Source of the DNA: Cunninghamia lanceolata
Lineage: Eukaryota; Streptophyta; Pinopsida; Cupressales; Cupressaceae
NCBI GenBank assembly: GCA_027924645.1
Contig: BSBN01001150.1
Span: 1 to 64,000, forward strand
DNA: 64,000 nucleotides
Direction: 5' to 3'
Below the pieces are notes generated by a model. That model was not told where the DNA came from and made no database searches. It saw only the letters and a program-made list of their open reading frames with translations. This document shows, piece after piece, positions 32,015 through 46,482 of the stretch. The position numbers and the translations under genes are program-made. Numbering within the stretch: position 1 is the stretch's first letter; every line of letters begins with the position of its first letter.

Positions 32015-35000
32015 GTGACTAAGTTCCAAAGCTACTAGTTGTTTGTATATTAGGACTATGTAGAGCGTATTTGTGCCAAAGTTTCATGTGATAGTGAATG
32101 CACTTTATACAATTACAGATTTAGGCAGCATGCTTAATTGTGGAGTATGTTGTACAGTACAGAAGTTAGTTCAGTTAGAAGTGAGGTTATGTGAGTGCCT
32201 TTCTTTTTTACAAATTTTTTATTAAGGAATGAGCAATTTTCTGGGCTGGCTGTACTTGCAAATGGATCCGGCAGACCAGATGCAATCCAGATCCACACTG
32301 CAGATCTAGGTGAATCTGACATGTATCAGGGTGTATCCAGCTACTTAGTTCTTGAAGACAGAAATTGAACATAGTTGTAGTTTTCAATGAAGTTGGCAAC
32401 TAACAGGCTTTCCATGAAGAATATAGTCACTCAATATCTATAGAATACTATTTGTAAGCACTGCAGAATTGATAATGGCCCCAAGGGACTACAGACTAGT
32501 AATATCCTAGAAATATAACGAGAATTTGATAACCAATTCATAATATACAACTGGGTCCAATAGAAATTCATGTGTAGAATAATATATCTGAAGCTCACAC
32601 AATGTGTGTATTTGTTTTGAGAGATGCTTGCAAACATAATGACAGAATATATTTGCCTTCTTATTTTGTTTCCATTTAAAAAAAGCATGGCTAATGTCAG
32701 AAAGGGGTCTTTTTCTGATAAGAAGAGTAAGTATACTTTGGGATTGATACCAATAAGTGATTAATCTCATCTACTTCGAGTAATAACATGCATCTACATA
32801 GAAAATGTGGACAGATTATTTGTTAATAGCCCATAAGCTGTTATGTTAACGACGTGAAGATATGAATCATGAATCCAAACAGTGGGTCCAGTAGGTTCCA
32901 GATTCTTCTGAGGTTTACACTTAATAAGCACTTGCTTAGTAATGCTTTCTTTGGGATGCATTGTGTAGTAGATTTGGCACTTGTATCCACCTTTATTGTC
33001 TGAAAGCTGTATAAAGAAACTTGTTCACATAAGAAATTGCTGGAAAGCACAATGAAATTTATTTGCTTATAAAATTATTTAGGAATCCCTAGTCAGTACT
33101 GATTAAGTTTCATAATCATGTTAGTGGAGTATGTAAAAGATGCATCGGTACCCTATGGATTATATTTATAGCCACGACTTATATTATAAACAGCTCTGTA
33201 ATTATCTGATCTTTAGAAACTCCAAAAGCATATATTTTTTCTTCTGATGTGTGCACCATTTGTGTATCTTAGTTTATGCTCATAACTAGGATCATCCTTA
33301 CCCAGTTTTCTTACATATGGTATCAAGAGCCACGAAATTTCAAGACATATAAAGCAAATAGACATCAAATAACTAAATAACAAACTTAGAGTTTCATATT
33401 TATCTATAGGGTCACATTCTTTCCTTGCAATAGCAGAGTTGCACATTTGGCTTGTCGTTCTTTCCATTGATGATTGAGGTCTTTTCCTGTAAATGTTTGC
33501 CTTATATTGCACCAGGCTTATGTGATCTTTATGTTATGGATCTTAAATTCAAATCTTTGTAAGCAAAAACTGTAATCTACCTTGTGGTGCAAGAGGATAA
33601 TTCTACAGTTTCCATCCTAGTACTAGATTTCATGCTTGAAAAGTCTGATAGTCTGTGGACAATGGCATTGTATCTTAACAGGTTCATATCACTCAAGGTG
33701 ATTATGAAGGAAAGGCAGTTATTGTATCTTGGGTGACCCCATTAGAGCCTGGATCCAGCGAGGTGTTTTATGGCACAACAGAGCATGCTTATGATCATTA
33801 TGCGGAAGGCTTAGTAACAAAATACACGTTTTACAACTATACATCCGGTTTCATTCATCATTGTCTTATTGACGATCTTGAGGTATTGCATTTTGCTTGA
33901 TATGACTAGATGATTTTTACTTTTTGTAATCAATCTGCAAGGACTGGAATTATGGACACCATAAATTATCACCCATGGTGCAATGGGAAATAATGGTAAC
34001 AATATGAAAAAATGGGAATTGTTTAAGACAAAAACAAACTACTTTAGTAAACCGCCGATCAGATAAAGGAAAGAAGAATGAGATAGAATAAGCACCTGAA
34101 ATTGAAATTATGTTACTGTTCTGAACTGACCAAGCTAGGTCATTTGGGCCAAACAACATAAAATTAGGAATAACAGCAAACCAGAGCACTCAAAATTTGA
34201 AATATTTACAAAAAAGTATGAAAATTAACACAATGTATTCTTGTTGCTGGACCAATAATGATGCAAAAGGAAAGATCCAGAAATGCTCATCTTCAGAAGT
34301 GAGAACTGTGAAATTATTACCAAGTGGCTGCTGGTGAATGTTTTGGAGAGATGCCAGTTCTTTGTTGACAAAACATGTTACACTGATGAATTCTATAAGA
34401 GATTTTGACCACTGGACCACGTTATTAAGCTGCAACAAAGGGAAGATGTGTTTTCCAGCCAACTAGTCTCTTTACATTAAAAAATCACATTAAACACCTA
34501 ACTAGCGGAAATATATCTTTTGTCCTGATGCTCTTCCTATTTGGAACTACTATTTCTCCTATGCTACTTTGTACTTCAAATGCATAGTAACTTAACTCTG
34601 CTCACAGAACATTTTTTTTGCATTTTCCCTTAATGTATTTTTCTCTTTTATCAAATAAAATTAAAGTAGTTTTCAATTGACATAATCTGATTTTGCAGTT
34701 CAAATGCTAACCTCAAGTCAATGTGCAAGTTACTGTGGGTTTTAGGGCCACTCCTGTTGTCCGTGGAGTGCATTATTAATCACTCTAGTCTGACTTGTAT
34801 CAGTACTGCCTTTTGCAAAAAAATTCTATGGACTTGTACCAGTGATTCCACACATGGGAAAGCTTTTAAAATCACTTTAATGTAGGCATCCAGAGTTTTC
34901 TGTCCACAATTGCTAATCGTTCTGCATAACACCGTGCTATCTAGATATGATATTTTTCTCTGTGGGATCATCCCCGATAATTCACCCATATTTTTTCATT

Positions 35001-38000
35001 TTTTTTTCTTATTAAATTGGGATAAATGGAAAATGCTGCAGTAATAATGTTGGTGATGATTTTCCAGAAAAATTTACTTCCCTCTTTATTTCTAAGAACC
35101 AAATAAGGCGTATTCTCTTCTTGCATTTCTATGAAGGTTCATACCAGTGATGTTGTTCACGCTTTTAACTGTGTAACCGTTATCCATCAGTGGGCCTTTT
35201 GGTCCTTTATCATTACTTTACACCTACTTCAAGTGATATTGTTTTTTCTTTTTTCCAAATTTGAATATCTAGTTGGGTAAATTATTCTTTTATAATCAGC
35301 TCTAGAAAGGGTTTTTGTTCACATATTGCACATGGTTCTCAAGTTTTTTATGCTTATTCTTATACTTGTGCATACCATATAAACCGTGTATGATGTATAC
35401 GCAAAGATGGAATATCTTTGCTGTGAAAACTGATTTTATTTTCCCAGCGGAGAAACTAAGTAATACATAAATAATTAATTATTTAACAGAAGGGAAATAC
35501 AAAGAACCAATATAAATAGTTTATGGGATTTTTTAATCAGGCAGGTTATTGGCACAACATCACACTTATAAACAAGGATATTGCTTTTCAATAGACTAAT
35601 GTTGTAAAACAAAGAGAATGCAAATTGTTACTAAAGGAAGAAGAATATGAAAACATGTGTTGGATGGAGATTCCAGATACTCGTATATAAGACAGCCATG
35701 AAGGAAGTTTAGCTACTCAGCTACCTATTGCTGTCAGTACTTGGGCATGATCTGCTTTATTGCAATTCTGATCACTTCCTGAATTTGATAGAATTCTCTG
35801 TTTGAATTAGATTTTTATGTGGAAATGAAACTTTGTTTCAGTTTCATAGTTTAAAACTTATTTAGACTTTATTCAAGTTTCTCCATCAACCTTATCTTCT
35901 AACTGCTTTGTCCACAATTCGTGATGGGCTCCCAAAGTACAGCCCCATGTGATAAATTCTCATCATTTTCTAGCTTTTGTTATAATGCTATGTTCGACGG
36001 TGTTTCCAGGACAGGGACGACAGGAAATGTGGAGATGCATTTTGGGGATGACAATTAAAATTTTTAAAATATAGGAAATTTCACCATATTTATTATAATA
36101 TATATAACCATATTACATAACAGTAGAGTTGAATTGAGAATTCACATGAGAGTCAACATACAAATTAACAAAATTTCATTGTTATCATTTGACTTTTCAG
36201 GAGGGAATCTGTTAAGAGTGTGAAAAATATCTGTTAGTTTTATATACTGGGATATGGTAGTGTTGTTTCTGTGAGGTGGAAAACAGTATTTAATAGTTCA
36301 GTTTTCATACCATTTGGTTTCTATGGATTTGTATAGGAAGTGCTCGAGTAAGCTTATATCAGCTTAATTTTATGCTAATTCTACAAATATCTTGGTCACA
36401 GTTCCCTTTTAAGTTGGGACCTTGATATTCAGTGAAATTCCATAAAATGAATGGAAAGATACACAAGGAAGAGAATCATCATTTAGTCCCTTAACAGGGG
36501 AATTCATTTCTGAAATGATTAACTGTAGAAGTATTTGTTTTCTGTTTATTTGTATGAGCTGTTAACAGAATGTTTGAATTAGAATCACAAATATTTTGTT
36601 TGGCTATGGGCATTTCCATAAAGAAGTATTGTGATGATTGCTTCTTTCTTAAATAGGTACGACATATTAATAGAAGAAATGCAATAATACAAAAATAAAT
36701 TCTCCATACAATAATAAAATATTGAATTAGTCTCCACTAATTTTGTAAGTAAATTCTATAGGTATCAGCTATAATTCAAATGTCAAATATAAATCCTCCA
36801 TCCACCACATTCCAAACAGAATGTGAAAACAACTTCTTGTTCTGAAGGACAGAATACATAATATCTGAAACACAGCCAATGTAAGATTTCATTTGAGTTT
36901 TCATTTATTTTTTCTTTTTCCTTTTTGTAATTTCTGTGTTTTTTTAAACATTCCTGCTGTCTGGGGATGAGTGGCCATCCCCGGAGGTTTCTGGGCAGCC
37001 AAGTGCTGTTTCTGGGATGTAACCAGACCAGCAGGCGAAACCAGTGATGACCCGGTGATGTTTCCAGCACATCCCTGTGTCCCCAAAATGTTATGGGTAT
37101 GGGAATGTCCAGAACAACTCTGGGGATGTGTCCCCATGTATCATGTTAATGAAAATGTAGAAGGTTTAATTCCTTAGTAATCAGTAACTTATGACATTGT
37201 TACTTTCATGATTCATCTTTAATTACATAATAACTAATATTTTCTTGATGATTAATTTGGTACTCATCCTTGAGAATTTCTCTTTGCCAACTTGTAGTTT
37301 TCTGGTTATTTCCTATAAAGTCATGAATCGCATGGTTATCTGATGACTTCTAGCCTTTTTGATCCAGAATGATAAAAAGTACTACTACAAAATTGGGAAT
37401 GGAAGTTCTGCACGTGAATTTTGGTTTTTTACGCCTCCAAAAATTGATCCAGATTCTGCTTACACATTTGGAGTAATAGGTGGGTTCATGAAATTTTAAC
37501 TTCTATCTTTGATTGTGATTGATTCCTTAGATATGATGGATACTGTCAAATGGAAAGCAATAAAGAAGGAACTTAAATTAGTGATGCTTATGCGTATGGT
37601 TTAAAATGCACGATTCAAGAAATTTGTTAGTGTCCTCAAGAAGAATTGCAATCATCTGAGCTTCAAACCAATGGAAACACAAAAAAAATGGATTACTATC
37701 TACAAATGATAAAAATAAGTAAATGGGACTTAATGTACATACTTATGTTACAATAGGAAAAGGAGTGCAGGAGCAACTCTGAAAACTATCTAATAAACAA
37801 AAACGGTATAACCCAAAACAGCCTGATTAATAAAGAAATAGCAAGGCTAGTAGAAGTACACACAAAAAGGGGACAAGGAGAAGGGAGTCATTAGATAGTC
37901 CTTCATGGATGCAAAAATATATTTTTATTTCTAATCTTTATTTGCACCTCGATAATACCTTTGTGTATATGGTCAGGAGAACAGTCTCACCTGATATGTT

Positions 38001-41000
38001 GCTTTGAAGGAAAGTATAGATGTATTATAGCATACACTGGCCAAAAGATCCCTGGTAGCAGTAAAGAAACTGATAATCTGTCCATTGTTGTGGGTCCTAC
38101 ACTGTGCTTGTTGGGAAGGCTTTTAACAGAATATGGAATCCAAAGCATTTAAAACTTTGAAGCTGTTGGATGTTGACCAAATAGTGTCAGTCCCTCTCAT
38201 CCAATACACCTCATCATTCCTACCTGATCATCTATAATTTAATTTATGAATTGTACTAATTTTTGGTTTAATTTATGAATAGTACTAACTTCTGGTTTAA
38301 TAAAACTATACATGTGAATCATAACATAGAATTGGTTTCTTTTTAAGCCCACGAAGGGTTTGAGGGTAGAACTAGACTTAATTATTGGTTTTGAGAAGGC
38401 ACTGCCAAGTGGTTTCAACTTTGCTGCCCTTGGTGATATCCTTTTAATTTTGTATTTATTCATCTTGATGTCTTATTTTAGTATCACTGCATTCCTATCT
38501 TTCAATAATTTTCTGTTTGGTTCTAGTTAAATATGGATATGCATGAACAGAATAGTTCTCTTTTACTGAAAATAACATTCAGACACGAAGTACCTTTAGA
38601 CTATTAAGCCTGATTGATGATAAAGAGTGAAGTAGAGATATGTCTGTATATCTTGATGATCTACTAGAAGAACAAACTTGAGGACCAACATTATATAGAA
38701 AGAAGACAGGGTTCTAGGAAAGTGCAGGGACTAAGAAAATATTCAAGACAATGGAAGAAGTATTGTCCAAATGGTATAGGTAACAAAACTTTGAAGAAGA
38801 TTCTATACGAGACAATTGTCTGTAGAAACACAGGAGGTGCTGGATAAAACCTTCTGTCACAACAGACTAAATTTGTATGTGACGCCCTTCCAAAAAGTAG
38901 TTAATTACCTGCCAAAACCCAAACTTATTTTGATTATTTTCTTTTTCTCTTCAACATGTCAACTAAATTTTCCTATGCAGATTCAGTGTTACATCAAGAG
39001 AACCAAGCATTGGAAGTCAAATTAAATAATTAGGAACAACAGTTAAAGCAGGCTTCTAAATTGAATGCAAAATGAAAGATTGGCAATTGCTTATAAGCTC
39101 AACTCAGGAAGAATGAGAAACTGTTGGAGCCAGCAGAATAAGTGCAAAGAAACATAATTAGGTGGTTCAGCAATTGAATGAATTTAAGGAGAGTTAGAAA
39201 TCTGAAACCACAGCTCCTTTATGGTATATGTATGACTTCTAGAGGATGCAGGGGGTACTGTAGCGGAATTGTCTGGTGTTCCACATTTGGAGGAAACAAA
39301 ATATATGGTAGCACAAATTTCTTGGTCCAATTTATCTGTTATACCAACACTGTACACGCATGGAACGTTTTGCAGCAGAGGTAGTTGAACCATGCCCTCT
39401 ACTTTGCATTGCAGCAAGAACCTGTCTTGTTGCTACCGTTAGTTATGCCAACCTGGAGTCTGGGTATTTTTTCTTGGGGAAGGTAGAATTAGAAATAATT
39501 ATTAGTTTAAATTTTAAGACCTAAATATTGGTTTTGGGAATCACCATCAAGGGGGTTCAGCTTCGGTTCTTATGGAAATATATGAATATGCATGATAAAA
39601 TAGTTCTTTTTACTCATTTTTGTACTGAAAAGAAAATTCAGAGCCAGATTAGCTTTACAGGACAAAAATAATCTCTCTGCCTTGGTTCAAGCTTTTGGAA
39701 AGTTGCTTTCATTTTATGGTTAGTATCAAAATTTATGCTATTTACATTGAGATAAAGGGGCTCTTATTGTCATTGATCATTGATGGTAAAGATCTTGGAA
39801 AGTATTTCACAGGATACAAACCAGTCTATTTTGAGTCTTGCAAGTCATGATATCCCCAAATCCTTTTTGATAAATAACTTTTTTCTGGGAAGGTAACCAA
39901 AAGAAAGCTTTCCATTTTAAAGCACTAGATACTAATGTAACCTAACTCCCATCAATGTTTGCAGATCTGTACTTTCCAACAGAGATTGCAAGGACATGTG
40001 TCACAGTTTCCAGGTAACTTATTGAAGTATAAAATCAGGCCTCATCTTGACACTAACCAGCCCAGGACTCCTCAGAGCACCTATATCAAGAAACTGGGGT
40101 AATAGCATCTCAGGATTCTCTCAAACTTGCAATACTTGAAAACACTGGAGAAACAACACAAAGAAGAATACAAATGTTAGGTACCATGATATGATTTGGA
40201 ATTTGTTTTCAGTTTTGGCAAGCATCCACTCCCATGTCTCCTGTGTAGACATTAATACTGAAGGGAATCTCAAATTTTCTATCTGTAATATGTATTATCA
40301 TTTTTAATCCACTTCTATTTCGGATTGATTGGACTTGGTATGAAATGAAAGCCAGTGTTCCAAAAGTCAATTTTATGATCACTAGAAATTGGCTTCAGTC
40401 ACTTTAGAATGACGCCAAACAGTTGTGTTAACTCAAAAGATATTGAGCCAAGTCATCAGTGCTCTTTATATTAATATCTTTGAGGAATTGAGTAGGATAA
40501 TTCCAGTGATTCAATTCTGCAATCTAGCAGCCTGCAACAAATATTCTTATGTATCCACAACAATGATACATAATACGGATGCTAAAGGATTACTGCAAAT
40601 TCACAGCCTAAAATCACTCAAAAATTAGGCTGTAATTATTCCCTAATGCACAATACTGGTGCAAATAGCAGAGCAGAGTTTGCAGGTGCAAATAACAGCT
40701 TGGAATAGTCTATAACAGCCATACAGCGATTGAATAAGACTTTTGAGTAACATATGCAGATAACTCACATTGATGGCTAGAACAGCTTTCACTATGAGTG
40801 TACCATAGCACAAAGATGTTTTCCTTAATGCAAAATGATTGTGGTCAATCAGGTTCTTATTGTAACAGACCGGCACAGTAGAACAAATTCTATTTGACAA
40901 GCTTGTGATGTGGCTCAGGCATGGACTGTAAATGTCAAATCATTGAACTTGATGAAGAAGGGGTACATCCATAAGTCCATAGACTCTTGACGTGGCAAAT

Positions 41001-44000
41001 ATACATTAATACTTGGAGTTGGATACCAAACAATGAAGTTGGTCATGGCTGATGTACATGTGACAACATTGCTGCAGATATGGTGCAGATAGTTGCATGG
41101 CTTATATGAACCTGTGTGTTCATTAAGCGGACGATCTGTGAGGACAAGTTTATGATGTCCACAATGATAGCAGCCCAAAGAAGGATTGTGGTGGCATGGA
41201 TATTGAACACAGGCATTATCAATATTTCGTCATGAACTTGTATTTGTGGCAGATTATAGCACTTGACAAAGGCATAGCTCGTTTGCATACGTAATGTGGT
41301 ACTTAATCAGTTGTAGCCTGTAGGTGCTGATAAATGCTCACAATAAACTATAAAGGAGCTCAAAGAAGAGGACAATATATTGGCAAAAGAATCCAACTTC
41401 TGAACAACACATAAACCAGGAGAGAATGTACCTTTTGTAAAGCCAACTTGAAATTAATTGCTCATCCTCATAAATTATGGTGCGTTATTGAAAAAAAAAA
41501 TATCAAAAGGAGAGATTTTACAGTCAAAAAGATAATTCAAATGGCCATATTTTCAGAAGTGACTTACTGGTTTGGTTCCCGTTGATGATATAGCAAAATT
41601 TTTAGTTCTCCTAGGGAATGAAATACCATTCTACAAATTACAAATTTTCACTTGATAAGAAACAAAATAGAAGATAATTCAAAGGACAAACACTTTTTCA
41701 TAGAAACCATTGAAAGGGGGAAGATATTTTACAAACAGTGTTGTTTTTGCACTTGTAATTTTAGGCTACTCCTGATGGCCCAAACTGAATAGGGGGTAGA
41801 GAAAGCAATTTCTTTTGCTAGTCTACTTGTACTTGTACTTGTCTGCCAGGTATTGAAGAGGGGACATTTGTTTTCTTATCGTACCCTGCAAGCACATTTT
41901 TAAAGGCTTTTAGAATGTATAAGCAGTTAAATTTAAATTCTTGAAGTTGGAACTCTGTATTTGACCGGGATCCACATAAGTAAATAAATTTTGTTGGCTT
42001 TTACAAGATAAGGAGTTGATTTTAGCCATAGTTGATAGGAATTTGGCTGTTAGGTGTTCCTCCCAAAACATTTTATAAGTACGAGTCCAAAAGTAAAAAC
42101 ACTACAAGATACAGGTGCTAGAGGAGACATTCACAAGTAAATGAGAAGAACTACAGCAATACAACAACAAAAAAAAATCAGTCACATAAGGTAGTTATGA
42201 ATTAGAGATAATAACAGACTAAGATTTGAAAAACATTTAAACAAGATCTCAAGATGGAGATTTAGTTGATGAAAGGAGGCTTGAACCTGTTCAGCAAACA
42301 AAATAAGGCACTGTCAAAAACAAAAATAGGACATTAAGTTACTTATTCAAACAAATTCATAATGGGAAATCTCACATTTGATGATAATTGGGGAGATTTT
42401 GAAGAACGTTCTAGCATGGACACAACTTTTTCCAACAGCAATTTTGAGGCATCTTTCGCTAATCTCTTATGCTCATCTGCATCTTCTAAAATGAGGAAGT
42501 TAAAATTTCTGGCTGGCGAAGTTTACATCCACTAGATTTTGGGAAGAAATTAAGGCAATTGTAAATACAAGTGGATATGGATGCAGTGGAATGCCAATGG
42601 TCAATGATTCCTATATATCTATACTAATCAAGTTTGTTAGTGGAGGTATATCCATGATGATTTCAAGAGTCACATCAGTGGCAACAACATGGATTCAAAA
42701 TAGAGAGTTGTGAGCATAGTGGATGTAGTGGTCGTCATAAATCACAATGTATTGATGTGCATCTGTTTGTTAATTGCCAAAAGACAAACTATGCGTCAAA
42801 AAATTGTTTGGTGAAGGGTACACAATCCATAGATCTGATTAATGGTGATAGAAGAAAAGTCAATCTAGGATGGATAAATGACTGGAGTTGGTAGAGATTT
42901 ACATGTTCCATGTAGAGGCACTACACTAGACCCAGTTCAGATGATTTCACTTCCGATATCAAAAATGATTTTAGTTTATTCCCTATTGCTCATCTGAAGA
43001 AGGGAGGATAAGATACAAAGTACAGCCAGATTATTAGCACAGTTTCTGAAGAGTTCCTTAGAGTGTAGTTATAGTTTGAGCAATTTTGAGTATAGACGAT
43101 TCAGGCACCTGAGAGACAATCAAAGACTCATATAATTAGCAGGACCAAACAGGTTAAAATATTTAGAAAGAAAATACATAGTTTATAACTTCAACCCTTG
43201 GTCACTAGCAGTCATTTAATTACAAGTGATACAAATTCAGGTTTGATTAGCAGTTCTTATACAAACAAAGCTTCCAGGGCTGACAGACAATTTGATATTT
43301 GAGTTCAACGGTTATAAATTTGAGACAGTTCCATAGTTTCAGTTTTGATCAGATATATATTACAGTTGACTCTAGCTTATCAATCTGCTTAAGACTTGAG
43401 CAGGGATCCATAGAGTGGAAGTTGTAGTGCAAACCATACCACTTTCAGTATTAGTAGTCTTACAGCAGGTTGCATCATAAGTTCATAACAACATCATTAT
43501 CACAGTTATCCAACAGAAACAGATCCAATTATGCATTCACTTTCAAGAGTTTGTTTTGGGGGAAGATGTTGGAGGAGCAAATTAAGCTCCTAAATCACAT
43601 ATTTTTATACACTTGTATTAAACATGATATTTCAAATATATTAAAACAGAGTATGAGATTATTAAACATTGGTTGGGGGGTAGCGCAAACAACTATCACA
43701 CCTACCTCCTTTTCTCTATTTATAGGGATCCCTCGTGTATTTGACTGCAAGTAAGAGATATACATGTACTTGCTTTTCAGTGCCTTCCTCATGCACTCTA
43801 CATTATTATGTCGTGTTCATGTTTTGTCTACTATAAAGCACAATAAGGAGTTGCCTGATAACCTACTGCAGTATAATAAATATAACAACAAAAAATCCAA
43901 ATGAAAGAAAAGTATACCTTTTGAGATTTATTATTGCAAATAATGAAGCAAAAACTGAATAACCATTTACCTAGATTTGAACCGTGTTCATGTTTTGTCT

Positions 44001-44926
44001 ACTATAAAGCACAATAAGGAGTTGCCTGATAACCTACTGCAGTATAATAAATATAACAACAAAAAATCCAAATGAAAGTAAAGTATACCTTTTGAGATTT
44101 ATTATTGCAAATAATGAAGCAAAAACTGAATAACCATTTACCTAGATTTGAACCAGTACACTGGCAGTTCATTCTATTTATTGCTATGGATTGAAAACAC
44201 TTAGAATCAAAGTGGAACCTATTTGCTAAAATGGCCTTTGAATTGATCTGTAAGAGTGTGATTAAGAAAAAAAGAAACCATATAGTTGTGAAGAAACCCC
44301 ATAAATGAGCCTATATTGTAATTGGATTAGAAAAATGCAACTCACAAATAGAAAAGTATGGATTAGAAGATTTGACTAGAAGTCTAGAAGAATCTAGTTA
44401 TCATTTATGATTTATGTTTTTCATTCATCTGATTTTATTCTTTATGTGTATTTCTATGTACTTGGCATTTCTCCACTATATATATATATTGTGGAGACAT
44501 TTATATTGACTGCCCTTAATATTTGGGGAGGGTGGCAGCTGTCCCGGAAACTCATCCTATGGACTCTAGGGACTTAGTGTAATCTTACTTTTTTCATCTT
44601 TTCTACGTCCAAGGTGGCAGTTGATAAGCTAAAAAATTAATGCTCGGTAGGCTTTGAAAACTTGTAAGTTTATGAAAACTAATAGTGATAGATAATTTTC
44701 AGGGGACCTAGGGCAAACATTCCATTCTCTTTCAACCTTTGAGCATTATTTACAAAGTAATGGGCAGACAGTTCTGTATGTTGGGGATCTCTCTTATGCT
44801 GATGATCACAAGTTTGACAATGGTATTCGTTGGGATACGTGGGGGCGCTTTGTGGAGCCAAGCACTGCTTATCAGCCATGGATATGGACATCAGGAAATC
44901 ATGAAATAGAATTCAAACAAAATTTG
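31823..44926 (+). CDS. purple acid phosphatase, N-terminal half (four exons)
   Basis: A secreted or vacuolar binuclear metallophosphatase that releases phosphate from organic esters. Four exons (31823-32014, 33682-33882, 37368-37479, 44703-44926) join in phase to 243 codons. Features are a signal peptide (hydrophobic [13 protein letters not shown]), then the mature N-terminus ending PEGYNAPQQ. The N-terminal beta domain ([28 protein letters not shown]) is followed by the catalytic domain with GDLG (metal Asp), GDLSYAD (bridging Asp and Tyr) and GNHE (Asn). Plant enzymes of this class are about 430-470 residues. The later part with the His ligands and GHVHAYER block was not found up to 64,000. 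The start is the first ATG after an in-frame TGA at 31817. Paralogue (PAP10/12/26-like) not resolved. Confidence 0.9.
32015..33681 (+). other. phosphatase intron 1
   Basis: 1.67 kb, GT...AG (CTTAACAG acceptor). No gene, mobile element or RNA was recognised in it. Confidence 0.75.
33682..33882 (+). CDS. phosphatase coding exon 2
   Basis: 67 codons, phase 0 at both ends, from [10 protein letters not shown] to HHCLIDDLE. It encodes the fibronectin-like N-terminal beta domain of plant high-molecular-weight purple acid phosphatases, with one N-glycosylation sequon in NYTSG. Confidence 0.9.
33883..37367 (+). other. phosphatase intron 2
   Basis: 3.5 kb. The right part (about 36,000-37,150) has G/C-rich short segments such as GGGGATGTGTCCCC, which may be remnants of a repetitive element. 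No coding region was recognised. Confidence 0.6.
37368..37479 (+). CDS. phosphatase coding exon 3
   Basis: 112 nt, entering in phase 0 and leaving in phase 1. It encodes [19 protein letters not shown] to SAYTFGVI, the link between the beta domain and the catalytic core. Flanks are GATCCAG| and |GTGGGT. Confidence 0.9.
37480..44702 (+). other. phosphatase intron 3
   Basis: 7.2 kb. It holds the 171-bp tandem duplication at 43,812-44,153 and unassigned repeat-like DNA. Segments near 38,340-38,580 and 39,520-39,640 share similar wording (TTGGTTTTG...ATATGCATGA...ATAGTTCT), suggesting an older duplication. No gene was found. Confidence 0.6.
43812..44153. repeat. tandem duplication, 2 x 171 bp
   Basis: CGTGTTCATGTTTTGTCTAC...CTAGATTTGAAC occurs twice head to tail. 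The only difference seen is AAAGAAAAG versus AAAGTAAAG, so the duplication is recent. It ends 550 bp before phosphatase exon 4. Confidence 0.95.
44703..44926 (+). CDS. phosphatase coding exon 4
   Basis: 224 nt entering in phase 1 (Gly codon split with exon 3) and ending in phase 0 at TTG|GTATGG. It encodes [39 protein letters not shown] and [15 protein letters not shown], that is four of the seven metal-binding residues. The following exon would start near the conserved FKPFTHR-type block, which was not found downstream. Confidence 0.92.
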
Positions 44927-46482
44927 GTATGGATCTTAATTAAGTGCAAAAAAATCATTGATGCATGTTAATTTTTATCTGTAAAGGTCTTACTTATTTT
45001 GTTACCTTGACATTGTGGTTGTAAAGTAAAAAATAGCGTTCACAAGTCATAGGAATATCCTTACATTGTGTATCTTGGATCTCCTAACTTGTAATTCTGC
45101 TTCCAAGTTGTTTGTCCCTATTGCCAAAAATCTAATTCTTTTCTGTGAAGGAATCCAGTGTATCCTAAGCTTTCCTTTTTTTCTCTTTTTATGGTTTTCT
45201 TTCTGGTCACTGCCTAAATATCGGTTTATCACACTACCCTGAATTGTTCTAGTAGGTATTTGTTTGCTGTCTTTATTTTCTAAATAGACATTGTTTTTCT
45301 GATGTTGCCAATATTGAATAAATATCTGGTGCTCTAGTGTAATATGTATCAGATAACCATCTCTGTTTTGAAGTTTGTGCTAAAAGGAATGATTTAATGG
45401 CTTTGAAATGGATTCTATGTTATTGTTTCTCTTCTTCCATTGTCTTCTAGCCACTACTATACTAAACCAAATTAGACACTAAAGAGTATCTTGCTTAAAC
45501 AAAATGCCTCGTGCCAACATTATACTTTAATAGTTCTTATAGTTATGGTGCCTTTCCAAAATGTTTTTGATGCCAAAGACAGATAAAAAAATGTCTTTTA
45601 CTTCTTTTGGATAATAATTATCTTCTATATGAAAATAGAACAACAAACTTCCACTGTCTTCAGCATTTTGTGAATATTCAAAGGTCAGCCGAAGCATCCA
45701 TTGCTTTAATGTTATTCTAATTGTCTTTCTCAACATTTTTTTTGCCTGAAAGATTCAAGGGTTTTGCTTTTGAATGTCCTGCTCTAATATTTCTGGTTGT
45801 TTTTGTTTGTTGCTTTATTTTTACCGAGTTGTAATCTTTTTCTTCAGAAGTTATGATTGGAAGATGTTTATGCAACATGCTTCACAATTACCCTATAACT
45901 GTTTGGTGTGTCTTTATAGCTTCCAGCATGCCTTAAGTTCCCATGAATAGTGATGAACCATTATGTCAGATTTTCGTAATAAGTTGGACTTGGAGGTTAT
46001 CCAAATGCTAATATATAGTTTGCCTAGGATTTCGTTCTATCCCATCTGAATAATTTTCTAATATTTTCTGCAGGTAAGAGCTTTCATTATTAGCACTCTG
46101 TTGTTGTTGTCAATTCCTGATGTGCGTTAGTCCTATTTACCTACTTTGTCTTTCATGGACATATAATATGGTTTCTTTCTATTTTGGTTTTTTCAGTGAA
46201 TAATATATATGTTGTTAAACCCAGAGAAATAAAAGTATTTTTTTTTTTGGTGTCCACTAGACTAAAATGATTTTGAGAATTTTATCAGCTATTATGAAAC
46301 CATCTTTGTCCTTTGCCTCTTGTGTGTTTTGTAACTTGTTTGTTCTTAGGCAAATATGATTTGTTTTCTCCACTTTTAAGTTACATCTGCATTTCAGTGG
46401 CAGAATAAAGCACTTTCTTATTATCCATACATGATTGACATTTAATAATCAGAAGTTAATCCCTTTGTTAAAACTTGGATGA

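Noticed and set aside
36783..37177. Overlapping ORFs on both strands (95, 78 and 68 codons) in phosphatase intron 2
   Set aside because: Mutually antisense, no motif, and located in a short G/C-rich repeat-like patch.
40643..41288. Several 80-90 codon minus-strand ORFs in intron 3
   Set aside because: Overlapping frames without motifs, antisense to the host gene.
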